Assembly (NCBI RefSeq): GCF_003945595.2
Contig: NW_024103873.1
Coordinates: 1,860,001 to 1,924,000, forward strand
Length of the DNA: 64,000 bases
Reading direction: 5' to 3'
DNA from: Pipra filicauda
Taxonomy: Eukaryota > Chordata > Aves > Passeriformes > Pipridae
This document shows positions 60,403 to 64,000 of the stretch, piece by piece (positions within the stretch are counted from its first letter, which is position 1; each line of letters starts with the position of its first letter). Under the pieces are notes generated by a model. The model ran no database searches. It was not told where the DNA came from and saw only the letters and a list, made by a program, of their open reading frames with translations. Both the position numbers and the translations under genes were made by a program.

Positions 60403-63400
60403 CAGTATTTGGACAGTACCAGTGTTTGTTGGGCTGATGGCTGTTGGAAGCAGTTCTGAGCAAGGAGGAGGGGACATGGCAAAGGAAGAGCAAGGTGGCC
60501 CTGGACACTGTGTGTCATTCAGCCATTCAGCACAGCAGCCAGTGTTCCAGCTTTTCCAGAATTGCTGCCTGACAGGAAGCCAAGCACTGGAGCAGCAGCG
60601 TTGCAGCACCACTAAATTCACAATCCTAATGGGAGAGGGAGCCAAGGGGCTGACACAGATTGATGGAGGGGCCTTTGCAATACAGGAGATACGATTTCAG
60701 GAATTACTTAGATCCCTGTAAAACCTTGTTATCCCAGATTATGCTTCCTGAAATTACAGATCCTCTCTCAAACCAGTGTGGCCGTGTCCCGTTTCAGTCC
60801 AAGGGCACTTTGTCCTTTAGGTGGAGGGGACCAGTGAGGGCTCTGAAGCCACAGTTCCCTCTTTTGGTCACTCCAAGAGGGAACTGGTGCTACTGGAGGG
60901 GGATTCATGCTCACTGTGCTCCCACTGCCACGTGAACTGGGAATTTGGGGGGAGGTTTGAAAGGGAGGGTGAAAAGCACGAACTGTAAGGAAAAATTTGG
61001 ACTGACACTTGACAACTTCTCTGCTTTGTAAATTCTAAAGGAATTTGAATTGCATGATGTGTTTTCACTTGCAAATGTTTCAGACTTGTTATTTTTCCCT
61101 TTTTTCACATATTTTAAGCTTATAGCATTGCAAAGTATTTTTTTTAACTCTGTCCTTGTGGAGGAACAAGCAGAGAGCAATAACTCAGGAGTAACTCCCT
61201 TGCAACAGCAGCCTGCTTTTGCCTGAGGGCAAAATAATCCAAAAAGATGTTAATGGTTTTAATTTCCAGTGGTGTAAGAGCTGGTGCTTCTGGAAAGGTG
61301 TGATCTTTAAACCTGTAGTAAACTCAGATGCCTCAAGCAGAGCTCGGTGAGCTCTGGGTTCATTAGAGGAGCAAAATATTGGATTGTTTGGAAATACTTT
61401 GTGGAAGAGCAACTGGAGTAAAGTAAGCAGATGTTAAACTGAAAGGACTGCAGTGGGATTTGGTCCTGGGCTGGTTTATGCTAAGGAAGGGCAGGAGAAG
61501 CCAAATGTTTGGAAGGGAATATTAGACAATGGCAGGAGATGTTTAGATAAACAAAAACCAACCTGCTGAGGGCAAGGATTAAGGGATCAGTGGGAGAGAG
61601 ATGTAAAAAGAAATGAAGGGGAGGGGAAAAAAGGTTGTAATAAAATTCTGAGAGGATCTGATCAGTTTGTGCCAACTGGATTAACCTCTGTGCCCAGAGA
61701 TCAGCAGCTCCTGGGACTGTCCCCAGCTCCCAGGGCAGGTGGTGTGCCCGTGGCCAGCAACAGGCTCCTCCAAACTGGGGGTGGAAAACACAAGGAAAAC
61801 TGAAGCTTGTAAATGCTATGGTGGGGAGGAGGGGAGAAGGAAATGGGCTTTTTTTGCTTAGTGCCAGCTGGTGCCTTGTCTTTCATGGAAGAGGAGAAAG
61901 AGGAGGGAGGAGGAGGAGGAGGTTGGCTCTTCCATGGGAGAGGAGGAGGATGGGAAGTTACTGAGGAAACGATTGTATTTCCTGGAGTGATGGGATGGGG
62001 GAATTTGACCATCTCTTGATAGCAACAAAAATGTCTTTGCAAAAATTCTGTGCTTTCCTGGTGAAAAAAAGCCAGGAGAGCTGAGTTCTGTGCCCTTGGA
62101 AAGGAACTGGGATAAAACAAATGTGGCCTTTGAAGGTCCTTTGAGGCAAGACATGGTGAGTGGAGCATCTCAGCTTTGCATCTTCTCTGTAAAGGGACAA
62201 CTTTCTGTTGTTCTCTTTTTTCATTACCCTCCACTGCAGGAAATACTCCTCAGATACTGAAAATAAACAGCAGCTCTTTTCCTACCCTTTTCCAACAATG
62301 CTTCCAATTTATGGAAGCCTCTGCCCGTCTCAGGAGTGTGAAGCCCAAGTGATGCCCCCCACACCATCTGCTGCCTGCCTGGCTTTGGCACTTTGGGCTC
62401 TTGGCAACCCCCTCAAAAAGCATTTCAGTGGGAAAAGCAACATTTTCCCCTCCTTTCCCCGACTGGAGCTTTCCTGTTAATGGCCCACATTTCCATTTCC
62501 ACGTGCAGTATAAATCCTGCTTGAGCTTTGTGAGACATTCATTGGGCTCCGTGGGCTATTGTGGAGTTATTCCACTGCTGCTGAGAGCATTTGGAGCCCT
62601 TCCTGTTATTTGTCTTCATTCTAGGGAATAAACATGTGGCATTTTCTGCAGATGTGCCTCTTGTACCGAAAAAATCCCCCCCCAGCACCAGCAATTAGTG
62701 CAGGCATAACAGGCAGAGGTGGAAACACCCTCTGAAAATGCCACACTGGCTTTTCTGAAACGACAGTGTTGACATTTTGGGTTTACATGATCCAAACCCT
62801 TGTGTGAGTGCTCCGGGGAGCAGAGGAAGGCATGGGGGAGTGCTGGGGGTGCTCCTCAGCTTCCCAGCACTGGCTGTTCTGGGTGTTCATTGTCCAGGAG
62901 ATTCCCCCCAGTTGCCACACTCTCCTCCCTGGTGTTTTATTTAGGAAAGGAAGTTGCTGATGAATGTGATCTGGTCACTGTATTTAACGTACCCTTGGAT
63001 AACATTTAAATATGTAATGGCAGAGCAAGCTGTGCTAAACCTCTCACAGCGAGGCAGAGCAAACTCATTTACAAAAGTACTTCAGCAGGAATTAAAATAA
63101 AATTTCCATTTTCCACAGTCCCATTCTGATCCTGGTTGCCATTAACTTACTCCCAACCCCATTTGGTATTTCAAACTTGAGTAAATCATCGTGTCTTCCA
63201 ATTAACTCCCATATTCCAGACAACATAATGTGACTGGTTTCATTCAACCCTGTTGTTTAATAAACAGCTAAACAATTCTTTCTATCTGAGCCACAAAAGA
63301 AATGTGCAGTTATGGTGCATTGTGCAGGCAATAATGGGCAAAAGGAAAATTACTGGAAGGAAATTCATCTTGGTTTTGGTTTCTGAGCTCCCCCTGTGAG

Positions 63401-64000
63401 GGATGGGCATGGCTAGGGAATGAGCTGCTCTCCTGTCGCACACACAGAAATATTTGCAAGGAGAAAGTATTGCACTCCTGTTCCAAATCCCTGGGATTTT
63501 TGGCTGCCTAAGCAAAGGCACTGCAGGGGTCAGTCGGATGCTCAGCAGCCCAGAGGGAGCAGAGGAGGTAGCAGTGACTATGAAATATGATTATTTCCAT
63601 CAAAGAGACAAGTTTGGGAGCTGGGATGCTGGAACAGTGGTGGGAGACAGGCTGGAGGACTCCCTGTTCTGGAATCAGCCAGCAGGCCCAGCTGAATTTA
63701 AGGAATGAGACTTATCAGAGTGATGTGAGCTAAACAATCCTATTGCAGTAACAGAACTAGGATGTTAAGTTATCCAGTGGTTAAAAACAGAGAATGTGGC
63801 TGTAGGGGCCCAGTTCTGCTCTGGGGGTCCCTGCAGAGGCTGAGCACAGCCCTGGGCTGGCACAGGAAGGGCAGTGCACCCTCACAGAGGGTTCTCACTG
63901 ATGCTTTCTCACTAAAACGGGCAGGTTTGTTGTTACAAGGTGCTCAGAACCTGTGTGAATGATTCTGGTGCCATTGCAGGGGGCTCTGTGTGGGAACATG
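60403..64000. other. Unique non-coding sequence
   Basis: No repeat beyond the purine tract and no gene. The stretch 63010-63290 is AT-rich and repeat-free, and may be conserved (attaacttactcccaacccc, ttccaattaactcccatatt). The final 500 bases show only short open frames. Confidence 0.55.
61888..61952. repeat. Purine-rich (GGA)n-like tract
   Basis: Sixty or so bases of almost pure purine, dominated by gga and aggagg words and interrupted once by ttggctcttcc. Read on the minus strand it gives a proline- and serine-rich open frame, which explains the 177-codon frame at 61701-62234 without a gene. Confidence 0.9.

Noticed and set aside
61701..62234. 177-codon minus-strand frame with proline-rich stretch
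   Set aside because: The proline-rich part is the GGA tract read in antisense. There is no domain, splice signal or other support.
1..64000. tRNA, rRNA genes and CRISPR arrays
   Set aside because: I saw no T-arm ggttcga pattern in a cloverleaf context, no rRNA-like conserved blocks and no regularly spaced repeats with unique spacers.

Overview
The window looks like non-coding nuclear DNA from a bird, most likely a songbird. The main evidence is the repeats. I can place at least 22 fragments of chicken-repeat-1 (CR1) LINEs on both strands. All are truncated at the 5' end and reduced to the last 40-360 bases of the element, and many end in the CR1 tail (variants of attctgtg or attctatg). CR1 is the dominant retrotransposon of birds and reptiles. 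The subfamilies seen here fit a passerine, but that refinement is inference. The rest is CpG-poor, with short A/T runs, a minisatellite and AT-rich patches. There is no bacterial gene organisation, no operon, no tRNA or rRNA gene and no CRISPR array.

I find no protein-coding gene I can defend. No open frame exceeds about 220 codons. Several of the longest are simply CR1 read on one strand or the other, and none shows a recognisable domain. The sequence therefore behaves like an intergenic region or the inside of a very large intron. I marked several short segments with a good polypyrimidine/AG acceptor, an open frame and a consensus GTAAGT or GTGAGT donor: 15295-15349, 17111-17207, 28429-28509, 35232-35298, 36226-36339, 50921-51053 and 57364-57450, all on +. 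They are candidate exons of an unknown coding or long non-coding transcript, and chance decoys are a serious alternative.

Layout: 1-9560 is mostly unique sequence with two minus-strand CR1 pieces and a 25-bp minisatellite at 7189-7289. The stretch 9560-12700 holds four plus-strand CR1 pieces. The stretch 12700-19100 is long and CR1-free, with AT-rich segments and a T26 run. The stretch 19100-31730 is CR1-rich and contains a perfect 27-bp hairpin at 28586-28647. A non-CR1 repeat of about 390 bp occurs at 30673-31058 and again, in the same orientation, at 39473-39903. The stretch 31730-40750 has no other interspersed repeat I recognise and holds two candidate exons and two homeodomain-site-rich patches. 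From 40750 to 60400 there are nine more CR1 pieces, an AT-rich island at 54671-54800 and other candidate exons. The last 3.6 kb is unique sequence with a GGA-rich tract.

The observations most worth checking are the long perfect hairpin, the unclassified two-copy repeat, the 50921-51053 and 36226-36339 candidate exons, and the AT-rich patches that resemble conserved non-coding elements. I see no evidence of a novel multi-gene system.
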